From contig NZ_AQWL01000005.1 of assembly GCF_000376425.1 (NCBI RefSeq), positions 156,166 to 220,165 on the forward strand: DNA of 64,000 nucleotides. The letters are read 5' to 3'. Origin of the DNA: Thiobacillus denitrificans DSM 12475. GTDB taxonomy: Bacteria > Pseudomonadota > Gammaproteobacteria > Burkholderiales > Thiobacillaceae. Below, in pieces: positions 18,138-27,117 of the stretch. How positions within the stretch are numbered: the first letter of the stretch is position 1; every line of letters starts with the position of its first letter. Both the position numbers and the translations under genes were made by a program. The notes under the pieces were generated by a model. That model was given only the letters and a program-made list of their open reading frames with translations. It had not been told where the DNA came from and ran no database searches.

Positions 18138-18227
18138 CGAGCGCCCCTTTCAGAGGACCATCGCTGTGCGGGCTGGCGTGGCGGGGATGCCCGCGTGCCT
18201 TTCTTTGCCAAAAAACCGGCTGGACGT

Positions 18228-18259
18228 AGGATAAAGTCCGTACCCATGTACGGAGTCAA
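18228..18259 (-). promoter_or_regulatory. MerR-type promoter/operator facing the GDCCVxC gene
   Basis: On the minus strand a -35 TTGACT (18254-18259) is followed by a long 19-20 base spacer and a weak -10 (TTATCC or TATCCT). The spacer holds a near-perfect dyad, AGTCCGTAC-N4-GTACGGAGT on the plus strand at 18235-18256, with one mismatch. Overlong spacers with TCCGTAC dyads are diagnostic of MerR operators. The regulator gene starts one base beyond the -35 element in the opposite direction, the classic mer layout. Confidence 0.75.
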
Positions 18260-18260
18260 G

Positions 18261-18673
18261 ATGCAGCTCCTACCCATTTCAAAACTGGCGCTGGCGGCGG
18301 GCGTCAATGTCGAGACCATCCGTTTCTATCAGCGCCGCGGCCTCCTGGCCGAGCCGGATAAACCGCCGCGCGGCATCCGTCGCTACGACCGGGCGGACGT
18401 GGCGCGCGTGCTGTTCATCAAGGCGGCGCAGCGCATCGGATTCACGCTGGACGAGGTTGCGCAATTATTGCAACTGGACGACGGCACGCGGTGTTCGGAA
18501 GCCCGGACATCGCCGAGCGCAAGCTCGCCGATGTCCGCAGGCGGCTGGGCGACCTGCAGCGTATCGAGTCCGAACTGGCACAGCTCGTCGACCGCTGCGC
18601 CACGCGGCGGGGCAAGCTGAGCTGCCCCCTGATCGCCGCACTGCAACCACCGGCTGCGCCTGAGCAGGCGTAG
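18261..18673 (+). pseudogene. merR: MerR-type mercury-responsive regulator, interrupted by a single-base frameshift
   Basis: The frame from the ATG at 18261 (GGAG five bases upstream) encodes a MerR DNA-binding domain ([20 protein letters not shown]) up to GTRCSEAR. The homologous continuation, [17 protein letters not shown] to SCPLIAAL, is in another frame and joins at about 18504-18508, as if one G were lost from CCGGG. After repair the three cysteines fall at 78, 113 and 122, spaced exactly as the mercury ligands C82, C117 and C126 of Tn501 MerR. No merT, merP or merA is in the window. An ATG at 18246 lies inside the operator and is less likely. A sequencing error is possible. Confidence 0.8.
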
Positions 18674-18687
18674 CCGGCCGGGCACAC

Positions 18688-19824
18688 TCAGACTGCCAGT
18701 TCTTTCACCAGCGCATTGCGGCGGCCGGTTTCGCTGCCGGTGAGCACGAAGCCCTGCAGGCGGCCGGTGGCGTCCGTGTGCAGTGCGCACACGCCCGTGT
18801 CGCTGCATTCGACCTTCCAACCGCCTGGCGCGTCGATCCTGGGGGGCAGCACGGCGACCGGATGCACCGGGGTTTTCACCATCACCGGCATCGCCGGGTA
18901 CACCACCGGGGTCGGGGTACCCGTCAGCGTGGCGGCGAGCGCACGCGCCTGCATCATCAGCGGCTGCACATAGGGCAGATTGAGCCCTTCGATGTCGGCG
19001 CAGTCGCCCATTGCGTACACGTTGGCCGCACCGGTTTGCAACAGGCGATCGGTCTGGATGCCGCGCCCCACCGGAATGCCTGCCGCCTGCGCCAGCCGGA
19101 TGCGCGGCCGCAGGCCGATCGCCGACAGCACGACATCGGCTTCGATGACTTCACCGTTGTCGAGCACGACCCGATAGCCGTCCGCGACCGCATCGACGCT
19201 TTTCCCGGTGCGCCCGAAATGCCAGCGCACCCCCAGCACGGTCAGGCTGTCGGCCAGCCGTTGGCCGGCTTCAACCGGCAGCAGGCGCTCCAGCGGCCAG
19301 CCGCCCAGATGCACCACGTCGACCGCAAAGCCGGCATGGGCCAGATCGTTGGCGAACTCGCAGCCGATCAGGCCGCCGCCCAAAACGGTGATGCGCTTCT
19401 TGCCATCGATGGCGCCGCGAAAAGCCGCATAATCGGCGAGGTCGTTCACCGTCAGCACGTCCGCCGCGCCGCTGCCGGCAAGCCCGTGCGGAATCGGGTC
19501 GGCACCGAGGGCAAGAACCAGCTGGCGATATTCCAGTTCGCCGCCGTCACTGTGGATGCGCTGCCTTTGCGTGTCGATTGCCGTGATGCGGGTGTACGGC
19601 AGCACCGTCGCGTTCTGCCCGGCCGCCATTTCCTGCGCGCTGGCGCCGGCCAGCGCCGCCGCCGTCCTGCCCGCGGCGAGCGCATTCGACAGGTTGGGCT
19701 TGGCATAGAAGGTGCCGTCGTCCGCCGTGACGAGGGTGACCGGCACGGTCGCATCGCGTTTGCGGATTTCCTTCAGCAGGGTGTAGCCGGCCAGGCCGGA
19801 ACCGGCGATAACAATAGGGGGCAT
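18688..19824 (-). CDS. FAD/NAD-dependent rubredoxin reductase
   Basis: 378 residues. The N-terminus has the FAD motif VIAGSGLAGYTLLKE; a second GXGXXG for NADH (VLGGGLIGCEFA) lies mid-protein, and YAMGDCA closes the FAD domain. The length and the C-terminal segment match rubredoxin-NAD reductases. It is the third gene after rubrerythrin and rubredoxin on the minus strand. AGGAG precedes the ATG. The most likely job is to pass NADH electrons to rubredoxin and then to rubrerythrin for peroxide reduction. Confidence 0.87.
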   Translation of the reverse strand: MPPIVIAGSGLAGYTLLKEIRKRDATVPVTLVTADDGTFYAKPNLSNALAAGRTAAALAGASAQEMAAGQNATVLPYTRITAIDTQRQRIHSDGGELEYRQLVLALGADPIPHGLAGSGAADVLTVNDLADYAAFRGAIDGKKRITVLGGGLIGCEFANDLAHAGFAVDVVHLGGWPLERLLPVEAGQRLADSLTVLGVRWHFGRTGKSVDAVADGYRVVLDNGEVIEADVVLSAIGLRPRIRLAQAAGIPVGRGIQTDRLLQTGAANVYAMGDCADIEGLNLPYVQPLMMQARALAATLTGTPTPVVYPAMPVMVKTPVHPVAVLPPRIDAPGGWKVECSDTGVCALHTDATGRLQGFVLTGSETGRRNALVKELAV

Positions 19825-19883
19825 GGGATTCTCCTGGGATAACGGGGCCGCATCCAGTGCGGCCCCTGAGAGGGTGGCGATGC

Positions 19884-20057
19884 TCAGGCGACGGCGACTT
19901 CGATCATCTCGAAATCGGCCTTGGCGACCCCGCAGTCCGGACATTCCCAGTCCTCGGGTACATCCTCCCAGCGCGTGCCGGGAGCGATGCCGTGCTCCGG
20001 ATCGCCATTGGATTCCTCGTAAACATAACCGCAAACAATGCATTGCCAGGTTTTCAT
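19884..20057 (-). CDS. rubredoxin
   Basis: 57 residues with both rubredoxin cysteine knuckles: CIVCG near the N-terminus and CPDCG near the C-terminus, flanking [15 protein letters not shown]. The protein binds one iron and carries single electrons. AGGA lies before the ATG. It sits between the rubrerythrin and rubredoxin reductase genes and is the obvious electron carrier between them. Confidence 0.95.
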   Translation of the reverse strand: MKTWQCIVCGYVYEESNGDPEHGIAPGTRWEDVPEDWECPDCGVAKADFEMIEVAVA

Positions 20058-20098
20058 GATGTGTCCTTTCAATTTATAAATAGTCTTCAGTCATCCAC

Positions 20099-20572
20099 TC
20101 AGGCCGTGATCGCGTCCTTTTGCGCCTGGTAGTGCTTCGCGTGCTTCTCTTCCACCCTGGCCAGCGCGGCGAAACGCTTGGCGGCCTTGTCCAGTACGCG
20201 CTTGAACATCTCGGCATGCTCTTTCGACTCGACGATCTGCTCGTCCATCTCGGCCACCGCAGCGGTATTGCCCTCGACCATCGCCTCGTGGCGGAACTTC
20301 GGGTACATCTCGGCGTATTCGTAGGTCTCGCCCTCGATCGCGTACTGCAGGCACTTGGCCGGGGTCATCGTCTCGTCGGCGAACAGCAGCTCGGCGTGGC
20401 CGAAAGCGTGCAGCATTTCCTGCGCGGCGGTGTCCTCGAACACTCTGGCGGTCGCTTCGTCGCCGGCCTTGCGGCACTGGCGCGCGAACCACAGGTACTT
20501 GATGTGGGCCATCGACTCGCCGGCGAAGGCGGCTTCGAGGTTCTGGATGGTCGGGGACTTCGTGTTCTGCAT
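20099..20572 (-). CDS. rubrerythrin (diiron domain without C-terminal rubredoxin domain)
   Basis: 157 residues of the rubrerythrin ferritin-like diiron fold. Iron ligands are visible in FAGESMAHIKY, EMLHAFGHAE and EYAEMYPKF, plus EEKHAKHY near the C-terminus. Classical rubrerythrins end in a rubredoxin domain; this one does not, and a separate rubredoxin gene follows 42 bases downstream. Rubrerythrin reduces hydrogen peroxide using rubredoxin electrons. A perfect 14-base dyad lies about 90 bases upstream of its start. Confidence 0.92.
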   Translation of the reverse strand: MQNTKSPTIQNLEAAFAGESMAHIKYLWFARQCRKAGDEATARVFEDTAAQEMLHAFGHAELLFADETMTPAKCLQYAIEGETYEYAEMYPKFRHEAMVEGNTAAVAEMDEQIVESKEHAEMFKRVLDKAAKRFAALARVEEKHAKHYQAQKDAITA

Positions 20573-20661
20573 GATGCGCTCCTGTTTGGTTGATTTGCGT
20601 TGTCAATCAAGACAGGAACGATGTTAGGGGTTATCGATAAATCGATCCAACGGATAATCTG

Positions 20662-20696
20662 GATAACAACGATTGAAAACATCAATCGTTGTTATC
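20662..20696. promoter_or_regulatory. perfect 14-base inverted repeat in the rubrerythrin/YqaA-like divergent region
   Basis: GATAACAACGATTG, seven loop bases, then its exact complement. It lies 90 bases upstream of rubrerythrin and 120 bases upstream of the plus-strand gene, so it is placed to bind a regulator of the peroxide operon. A T-run does not follow on either strand, which argues against a terminator. The regulator is unknown. Confidence 0.6.
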
Positions 20697-20816
20697 TTTC
20701 CATGCATCGGCTGTGCCACACTTGTCGCTCCGCCATTCAGCGTAACCCGCCATGCATCATCCGCCGCTCCCGATCCAATCCACTGCCGCACCTGCGCGTC
20801 AGGCGGTCGGCCGCTG

Positions 20817-21221
20817 ATGGACTGGACGCTGTTCGGTTCGGCGCTGCTGTCGTCCACCCTGTTCCCCGGGGGTTCCGAAGCGCTGCTGCTGTATCGCCTG
20901 CACCAGGGAGCCGACCCGCTTGCCAGCGTGGCGGCCGCCACTGCCGGCAATGTGCTCGGCAGCCTCGTTACCTACGGCATGGGACGTTTTGGCCGGCGCA
21001 TCGTGCCGCACGGCAGCGAAAAAACCGTACGCCGCATGGCCCGGGCCGAACGCTGGTTCCTTCGCTACGGCCGGCCCAGCCTGCTGCTGGCGTGGCTGCC
21101 TCTGATCGGCGACCCGCTGTGCCTGGTCGCCGGGATATTGCGTGTCGGGGTGGGCAGTTTTCTGTTGCTGATGGCGCTGGGCAAGCTGACGCGCTATGCC
21201 GCGCTGGCCTGGTTGATGTGA
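20817..21221 (+). CDS. small YqaA/DedA-like membrane protein
   Basis: 134 residues, hydrophobic, resembling YqaA-type members of the SNARE-associated/DedA group: FPGGSEALLLY near the N-terminus, NVLGSLVTYGMGR, and WLPLIGDPLCLVAGILRV in the C-terminal half. The exact role is not known; relatives affect membrane homeostasis. Longer upstream starts are possible in the same frame but would add a hydrophilic, non-family tail. It converges on the RND permease gene, with no bases between the two stop codons. Confidence 0.8.
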   Translation: MDWTLFGSALLSSTLFPGGSEALLLYRLHQGADPLASVAAATAGNVLGSLVTYGMGRFGRRIVPHGSEKTVRRMARAERWFLRYGRPSLLLAWLPLIGDPLCLVAGILRVGVGSFLLLMALGKLTRYAALAWLM

Positions 21222-24200
21222 TCAGGCGAAGCGGGCGCGCCAGCGGGTCAAGGCCGCCTGCAGCCGCGCCATGCTGACGTAGAAGGTGGGGGTGATGTAG
21301 AGCGTGAGGAACTGCGAGAACACCAGTCCGCCGACCACCGCGATGCCGAGCGGGCGGCGCGCCTCGCCGCCGGCGCCGAAACCGATCGCGATCGGCAGCG
21401 TGGCGAAGATGGCGGCGAAGGTGGTCATCATGATCGGCCGCAAACGTACCAGGCAGGCCTCGACGATGGCATCTTCCGCACTCATGCCGGCACGCTGACG
21501 CATCAGCGCGAAGTCGATCATCATGATGCCGTTCTTCTTCACCAGGCCGACCAGCAGGATGATGCCGACGAAGCTGAAGATGTTGAGTTCCTCGTCCATC
21601 AGCAGCAGCACCAGGAGCGCACCGAAACCGGCGAGCGGCAGCGCGGTGAGGATGGTAAGCGGATGCCCGAGGTGTTCATACAGTACCGCCAGCACCATGT
21701 AGATGACGACGACGGTGAACAGCAGCAGCAGCGGCAGCTGCACCGTCGATTCCTGGAATTTCTGCGCGGCACCGGTGAATTCCAGCGCCACCTCGGCCGG
21801 CACGGCGTCCCTTGCCGCCTCGTATGCGGCCGCCAGCGCAGCGTCCAGCGAGACGCCCGGCGCGAGGTTGAACGACAGCGTGACCGCGGGCTGCTGGCCG
21901 TAGTGATGTACTGCGATCGGCCCGACCCCGGCTTCCACCCGCGCCACCGCATCGAGCCGGGTGAGCGTGCCTGCCGCGGTTTTCAGCGGCAGCTGGCCGA
22001 TGATCGCCGGATTCAGCTGGGCTTCCGGCAGCGCCTTGACGCTCACCACGTACTGGTCGCTGGTGCCGTAGATTTCGCTGATGCGACGCCCCCCCAGTGC
22101 GTCGTACAGGGTTTGCTGGACCTGTTGCGTGGTCACGCCGAGGCGCGCGGCCTCGATCTGATCGAGGCTGACGCGCAGCTCCGGGTTGCGCAGCTCCAGA
22201 TCGCTGTTGACATCCTCGATCTGCGGCAGCGCATCCAGCCGCTTTTCGACCGCGGCGGAGGCGGTTTTCAGCGCCTCGAAATCGCCCGAGGTCAGGGTCA
22301 GCTGATAATCGCTGCTCGACGCCAGCGCGCCGACGTTGATCGAGGCCGGGTTTTGCAGCGTGACGTTGACGCCGCTCACCTTGCGGGTCTGCGCGCGCAG
22401 TTCCTCGATCACCTGATCCGCGCCGGCACGGCCGCCGCGCGGCGTCAGCCGGATCACCAGCCGTCCGACGTTGCCGCCGGTCACGCCGCCGCCGGCCTGC
22501 CCGGCCGAGGACATCATGCCTTCGACCGCCGGGTGCTGCTGCACGATGGCGGCGATGGCCTGCTGGCGTGCGCTCAGCTCCTCGAACGGGATGCCCTCGG
22601 GGTACTGGATGCTGGCGAAAATCATTCCCGAGTCGACCCGTGGAATGAAACCCTGCTTGACCTGCCCGGCCAGCCACAGCATCGCGCCCAGCACCGCCAG
22701 CGACAACAGCAGCATCGCGCCGCGATGGCGCATGCTGGCGCGCAGGGTGGCGCCGTAAAAATCGCGGAAGCGGTTGAAGCCGGCATCGAACATGCGCGAC
22801 AACGGATTGCTGAGCGGCGCGTGCACCAGCCCGCGCGCGCACAGCATCGGTGTGAGCGTCAGCGCCACCACGCCGGACAGCAGCACGGCGACGCCGATGC
22901 TGACCGCGAATTCCTGGAACAGCCGGCCGATCATGCCGCCCATGAACAGGATCGGCAGGAACACCGCGGCGAGCGAGATCGTCATCGACAGCACGGTGAA
23001 GCCGATCTCCTGCGCGCCGTCGAGCGCGGCCTGCATGCGCGATTTCCCCATCTCCAGATGGCGCGCGATATTCTCGATCACCACCACCGCGTCGTCGACC
23101 ACGAAACCGATCGCCAGCGTGATCGCCATCAGGGAGAGGTTGTTGAGGCTGTAGCCAAGCAGATGCATGAAAGCGAAGGTACCGAGCAGCGAACTCGGCA
23201 GCACCAGCGCGGCGATCAGGGTGGCGCGCAGATTGTGCAGGAAGGCGAAGATGACCAGGATCACCAGCACCAGCGCGAGAATCAGGGTGAAGTTGACCTC
23301 GTGCAGCGAGTCGTTGACGAAGCGCGAGCGGTCGAAATGCACCTGCAGGCGCACGCCGTCGGGCAACTCGGCCTCGATCTGCGGCAGCATCGCGCGGATG
23401 CGGTCGGCGACCTCGACCGTGTTCGCCCCCGGCTGGCGCTGTACCGCCAGCACGATGGCGCGGGTGCCGTTGTACCAGGTGCGCGCCTTGTCGTTTTCCA
23501 CGCTGTCGACCGCGCGCCCAAGGTCTTTCACCCGCAGCGCGGTGCCGTCGTGATAGGCCACCACGATGTCCCCGAAGTCCGCCGCATTGGCAAGCGCCAC
23601 CGGTGCCTTCACCGTGTAGGCGCGGGTGGCGCCATCGAGGGTGCCGGACGGCAGGTTGGCATTGGCGCCCTGCACGGCGGCGATAACATCGGCAAATGTC
23701 AGACCGCGCTGCAGCAGCTTGGCGGGATCGAGATACAGCCATAGCGCGTATTTCTGCGAACCGAATACCAGCACCTGCGCCACGCCGCTCAGACTGGACA
23801 AGCGCTGCGCCACCCGCGAATCGGCGATGGCATCGAGCTCGGTCAGCGGCAGCCGTTCGGCCGACAGCGCCAGATACAGAATCGGCGAATCGGCCGGGTT
23901 GATCTTGCGCAGCTGCGGCGGATCCATGCCCTGCGGCAGATTGCGTGCCGCCTGCGCGATCGCGGTCTGCACGTCCTGCGCGGCGGCGTCGATGTCGCGA
24001 TTGAGTTCGAACTGCAGGGTGATTCTGGTCGACCCCTGGCTCGACTGCGAGCTCATCGATTCGATTCCCGCCACCGTTGCCAGTTGCCGCTCCAGCGGCA
24101 TCGCGACGGTGTTGGCCATGGTCTCCGGATTGGCACCCGGCAGCGACGCCGTGATGCGCAACGTCGGAAAGTCGACCTGCGGCAGGTCGTTCACCGGCAG

Positions 24201-24293
24201 CATCCTGTAGGCAAGCGCGCCGAACAGCGCCAGCGCCAGCACCAGCATCAGGGTGGCGACCGGACGTTCGATGAACAGCCGCGACAGGTTCAT
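21222..24293 (-). CDS. RND multidrug efflux permease (HAE1 type)
   Basis: 1023 residues, full length for an AcrB/MdtB-type inner-membrane pump. The start MNLSRLFIERPVATLML is typical. The helix 4 proton-relay region FVVDDAVVVIEN and the paired porter domains are present. It belongs to the hydrophobe-amphiphile efflux branch, closest in style to MdtB/MdtC. It overlaps the upstream membrane-fusion gene by 4 bases (24290-24293), and is the last gene of a tolC-like, adaptor, permease operon. Confidence 0.93.
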   Translation of the reverse strand: MNLSRLFIERPVATLMLVLALALFGALAYRMLPVNDLPQVDFPTLRITASLPGANPETMANTVAMPLERQLATVAGIESMSSQSSQGSTRITLQFELNRDIDAAAQDVQTAIAQAARNLPQGMDPPQLRKINPADSPILYLALSAERLPLTELDAIADSRVAQRLSSLSGVAQVLVFGSQKYALWLYLDPAKLLQRGLTFADVIAAVQGANANLPSGTLDGATRAYTVKAPVALANAADFGDIVVAYHDGTALRVKDLGRAVDSVENDKARTWYNGTRAIVLAVQRQPGANTVEVADRIRAMLPQIEAELPDGVRLQVHFDRSRFVNDSLHEVNFTLILALVLVILVIFAFLHNLRATLIAALVLPSSLLGTFAFMHLLGYSLNNLSLMAITLAIGFVVDDAVVVIENIARHLEMGKSRMQAALDGAQEIGFTVLSMTISLAAVFLPILFMGGMIGRLFQEFAVSIGVAVLLSGVVALTLTPMLCARGLVHAPLSNPLSRMFDAGFNRFRDFYGATLRASMRHRGAMLLLSLAVLGAMLWLAGQVKQGFIPRVDSGMIFASIQYPEGIPFEELSARQQAIAAIVQQHPAVEGMMSSAGQAGGGVTGGNVGRLVIRLTPRGGRAGADQVIEELRAQTRKVSGVNVTLQNPASINVGALASSSDYQLTLTSGDFEALKTASAAVEKRLDALPQIEDVNSDLELRNPELRVSLDQIEAARLGVTTQQVQQTLYDALGGRRISEIYGTSDQYVVSVKALPEAQLNPAIIGQLPLKTAAGTLTRLDAVARVEAGVGPIAVHHYGQQPAVTLSFNLAPGVSLDAALAAAYEAARDAVPAEVALEFTGAAQKFQESTVQLPLLLLFTVVVIYMVLAVLYEHLGHPLTILTALPLAGFGALLVLLLMDEELNIFSFVGIILLVGLVKKNGIMMIDFALMRQRAGMSAEDAIVEACLVRLRPIMMTTFAAIFATLPIAIGFGAGGEARRPLGIAVVGGLVFSQFLTLYITPTFYVSMARLQAALTRWRARFA

Positions 24294-25402
24294 CCGCCGG
24301 CGCCTTCGAGCCTGACCATGCCGCCCGCCTTGAGCCGCTGCGGAATCTCGGTCAGCACCGGCTCGCCGGCGGCGAGTTCGCCCGCCACCACATGTTCGCC
24401 ATCCAGGCTGCGGATCAGCTTCACCGGCTGCACCACCGCCTTGCCGCCGCGCACCACATAGACATAGCTGCCTTCCTGCGCATGCTGCAGCGCCGCCTCC
24501 GGCACCACCTTGGCGTTCGGCTCAACACCCAGCAGCAGGCGCACCCGCACTCCCTGCCCCGACAGCAGCGCGGGCGGCGTCGTGGCCAGCCGCACCTTGA
24601 CTGGCACTGCACCGGTGGCGGCGTCGACCTGTGCATCGACGAAGACGAGCTCGCCCTGCGCCTGCACCGACGCGTCCGCGGCGAGCGCGATCCTGGCCAT
24701 CACCTTGCCCTGCGCGCGCGCCGCCGCCAGTTCGGGCCAGTCCTGCTGCGCGACGCTGGCACGCACGTCGAGCATTCCCGGGGCCAGAAGTGTGGTGAGC
24801 GGCTCGCCCCCCGCCTGCACCAGGCTGCCCGGCCGCACCATGATGCGGCCGACACGCCCGGCAATCGGCGCGCGGATCTGCGCATATGCGACGTCCAGCC
24901 GCGCCGATTCCAGTTCGGCGCGGGCGCTGCCGGCGCGGGCGCGGGCGGCGTCCAGCGCCAGCTGCGCATCGTCGAACTCCTGGCGGCTGATGTAGCCCGA
25001 CTGCAGCAAGGGGCTCAAGCGCTCGCGCTTTTTTTCCGCCTCGGCGGTTTCGGCGCGCGCCCCCGTCAGCGTCGCCTGGCTCTGCGCAATGCGCGCCTGC
25101 GCCGGCCGCGCATCCAGGCTGAACAGAACCTGTCCGGCACGCACGCTGTCGCCTTCCTGTACATGCTGCCGCAGCACACTGCCGCTGGCCTGGGCAACGA
25201 TGGCCACCTGATGGGCAGCTTCCAGCGTGCCGGGCAGGTCGATCACGCGGGGGAAATCGCGCACCGCCACCGGCACGGTTTTCACGCTGAGCGCGCGATC
25301 CCCGCCGGCCTGGCGGTCGCTGCCCGCCTGGTTCTGGATGCGGTACGCCACGCCCGCAATCAGCGCCAGCACGACAAGGATGACAAGAATACGGAGCTTC
25401 AT
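24290..25402 (-). CDS. RND periplasmic adaptor (membrane fusion) protein
   Basis: 370 residues with an N-terminal membrane segment (ILVILVVLALIAGVAY) and the split lipoyl halves and coiled-coil hairpin usual for these adaptors (RQHVQEGDSVRAGQVLFSL and APIAGRVGRIMVRPGSLVQ). It connects the RND pump to the TolC-type channel. It overlaps the upstream outer-membrane gene by 4 bases and the permease by 4 bases, so the three are translationally coupled. Confidence 0.92.
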   Translation of the reverse strand: MKLRILVILVVLALIAGVAYRIQNQAGSDRQAGGDRALSVKTVPVAVRDFPRVIDLPGTLEAAHQVAIVAQASGSVLRQHVQEGDSVRAGQVLFSLDARPAQARIAQSQATLTGARAETAEAEKKRERLSPLLQSGYISRQEFDDAQLALDAARARAGSARAELESARLDVAYAQIRAPIAGRVGRIMVRPGSLVQAGGEPLTTLLAPGMLDVRASVAQQDWPELAAARAQGKVMARIALAADASVQAQGELVFVDAQVDAATGAVPVKVRLATTPPALLSGQGVRVRLLLGVEPNAKVVPEAALQHAQEGSYVYVVRGGKAVVQPVKLIRSLDGEHVVAGELAAGEPVLTEIPQRLKAGGMVRLEGAGG

Positions 25403-26799
25403 GGCGGGTTCGCAGTAGAGGCGCCGGGCAGGCGGCCCAGGGCATGGTTCAAACGGGAAAAGGCCGCCAGCCAGTCGGCGTCGGCCTGGGCGGCACCTTG
25501 CCGGGCGCGCGCCAGGTCGGCCTGCGCGGTCAGCAGTTCGAGCAGGCTGCCGACCCCGGCGCTGTAGCGCGCCTCGGCGGCACGCGCCGATTCGCTGGCG
25601 CTGTCGAACTGCACCGCCACGCCGTCGCGCCGGCCCTGCGCGTGACGCACATCGTGGTACGCCTCGGTCACGCTCAGCGCCACCTGATTGCGCTGGCCGT
25701 CGGCCTCGGCCTGCAGCCGCTCGGCATCGCGCTCGGCGGCACGCGCCTGCGCCGCCAGCCGTCCGCCGTCGAACAGGGGCACGGACAGATTCAGGCCGAC
25801 GCTATAGGTGGTCGACGGCGTCCGCTCGTCTTCGAGGAAAAAGGTGCGCCCGCTGCTGGCGGCCAGCGACAGGCTCGGCCAGCGCGCCGCGCGCGCACGT
25901 TCGGCCTCGGCACGCGCACTGGCCGCGGCGGCCTGCAGAGCTTGCAGATCGGGGCGATTGCGCTGCGCCTCGTGCAGCAGATCGGCCAGCAGGATGCCGG
26001 CGGCCAGCGTATCGGGCAGCGCGGTTTCCCAGTCCAGTTCCAGCGTTTGCGTCTGCGCAATGCCGGCGGCCTGCTTCAATACGGCCATGGCCTTGGCGTG
26101 ATCGCGCTCGGCCGTCTGGCGCGCGAGTTGCGCCTCGCTCAGGGCGGCACGCGCACGCAACTGGTCGGCACGTGCCGCCAGGCCGCCGCGCAATCTGATC
26201 TCGACCGCATCGAGACTGGCGCGCAGGGCGGCCTCCTGCTGTGCCTGTGCGGCCTCCTGCGCGCGCGCGGCAAGCACCGCAAAATAGGCGGCCTCGACCT
26301 CGGCGACGGTGTCCTGCAAGGTGCGGTTGCTGTTCAGCAGGCTGGCGATGAGCTGGTAACGCTGGGCGTCGATGCCGGCGGCGCGCGCGCCAAAGTCATA
26401 CAGCACGTAAGCCAGACTGAGGCTGGGGCCGTAGCGATGGAGCGTGGGCACCGACGCCCCCGAACTGGACAGCGCGCGGCTCTGGGTGAAATTGAATTGG
26501 CCGGTGAGCGCAGGCCAGTTGGCGGCCGCGGCGGCATCCAGCCGCGCCGCTTCGGCCTGGATGCCGAACCAGGCGGCGCGCGACTCCGTGCGCTCACGCA
26601 GCGCATACTCGGTCAGCGCGGCCAGGCTGGCAAAGCGCACGGTATCGGTTTGCGCGGCCGGAACCGGAGCGGGCAGCGCGCCGGGCTGCCGCCAGAAGGC
26701 GCCGGCGCGCGCGGGCAAATCGAGTTCGGCGGCATGGCCCCACGACGGCAGCAGCGCAAGCGACGCGCACAGCAAGAGGCAATACGCAACGGGTTTCAA
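25399..26799 (-). CDS. TolC-family outer membrane efflux protein
   Basis: 466 residues of the OEP/TolC family. A signal peptide ends near GHAAE; two long helical repeats follow, each with the hallmark alternation of alanine- and arginine-rich helices (ALSEAQLARQTAERDHAKA and ARDAERLQAEADGQRN areas). The start is a TTG with no strong ribosome binding site. It heads the RND operon. Its upstream region is not the end of an adjacent gene but a 318-base gap that follows metE. Confidence 0.9.
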   Translation of the reverse strand: MKPVAYCLLLCASLALLPSWGHAAELDLPARAGAFWRQPGALPAPVPAAQTDTVRFASLAALTEYALRERTESRAAWFGIQAEAARLDAAAAANWPALTGQFNFTQSRALSSSGASVPTLHRYGPSLSLAYVLYDFGARAAGIDAQRYQLIASLLNSNRTLQDTVAEVEAAYFAVLAARAQEAAQAQQEAALRASLDAVEIRLRGGLAARADQLRARAALSEAQLARQTAERDHAKAMAVLKQAAGIAQTQTLELDWETALPDTLAAGILLADLLHEAQRNRPDLQALQAAAASARAEAERARAARWPSLSLAASSGRTFFLEDERTPSTTYSVGLNLSVPLFDGGRLAAQARAAERDAERLQAEADGQRNQVALSVTEAYHDVRHAQGRRDGVAVQFDSASESARAAEARYSAGVGSLLELLTAQADLARARQGAAQADADWLAAFSRLNHALGRLPGASTANPP

Positions 26800-27117
26800 G
26801 GTGGCACGATTCTAAACGAGTCTCGACCCGGACTGCGAAAGGGTGACACAAGTTCCGCGCCGCGCGGGCCGGAGAAACAGGCATGACACACCGGTTCAAC
26901 AGGATGCCCGGAGGCTGCATCGAGCGGGCGCAGGTTTCAGGCGACGGATCGAGCGCTCCAGGCACCAGCGTGCCGCATCAGACCAGTGCCGGTACACCTT
27001 TATTCGACGATCAAGGGAAGCGCAACTCGCCGTGGCCCCGACAAAGGCCACGCAAGGTCTGAATGAGCCGTCCGGTGGCTGCTGGAGCAGCCCCGCAGGC
27101 GCAAGCCCGGGGGCTTT
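26800..27117. other. 318-base gap between the TolC-type gene and metE, with a terminator and possible small gene or RNA
   Basis: On the plus strand there are hairpins (GGCAC-N4-GTGCC near 26960 and GTGGCC-N8-GGCCAC near 27033), a 59-codon open frame at 26883-27062, and an intrinsic terminator at 27089-27119 that ends in TTTTTA. On the minus strand the same bases form the leader of the RND operon. No cobalamin, SAM or SAH riboswitch consensus was found on either strand. Confidence 0.5.
26883..27062 (+). CDS. possible 59-residue protein, arginine- and proline-rich
   Basis: An open frame from ATG (GGAG eight bases upstream) to TGA in the gap before metE. The product is basic and proline-rich ([10 protein letters not shown] at the C-terminus) with no recognisable domain. 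Two observations support a plus-strand transcript: an acceptable ribosome binding site and a strong intrinsic terminator 27 bases after the stop. The same RNA could instead be a non-coding regulatory RNA, because the region contains several hairpins. Confidence 0.3.
   Translation: MTHRFNRMPGGCIERAQVSGDGSSAPGTSVPHQTSAGTPLFDDQGKRNSPWPRQRPRKV

Noticed and set aside
20671-20687. FNR box within the rubrerythrin dyad
   Set aside because: TTGA-N5-TCAA has one base too few between half-sites for FNR.
26800-27117. Cobalamin, SAM or SAH riboswitch near metE
   Set aside because: The gap is downstream of metE, and no conserved core of these riboswitches was found on either strand.
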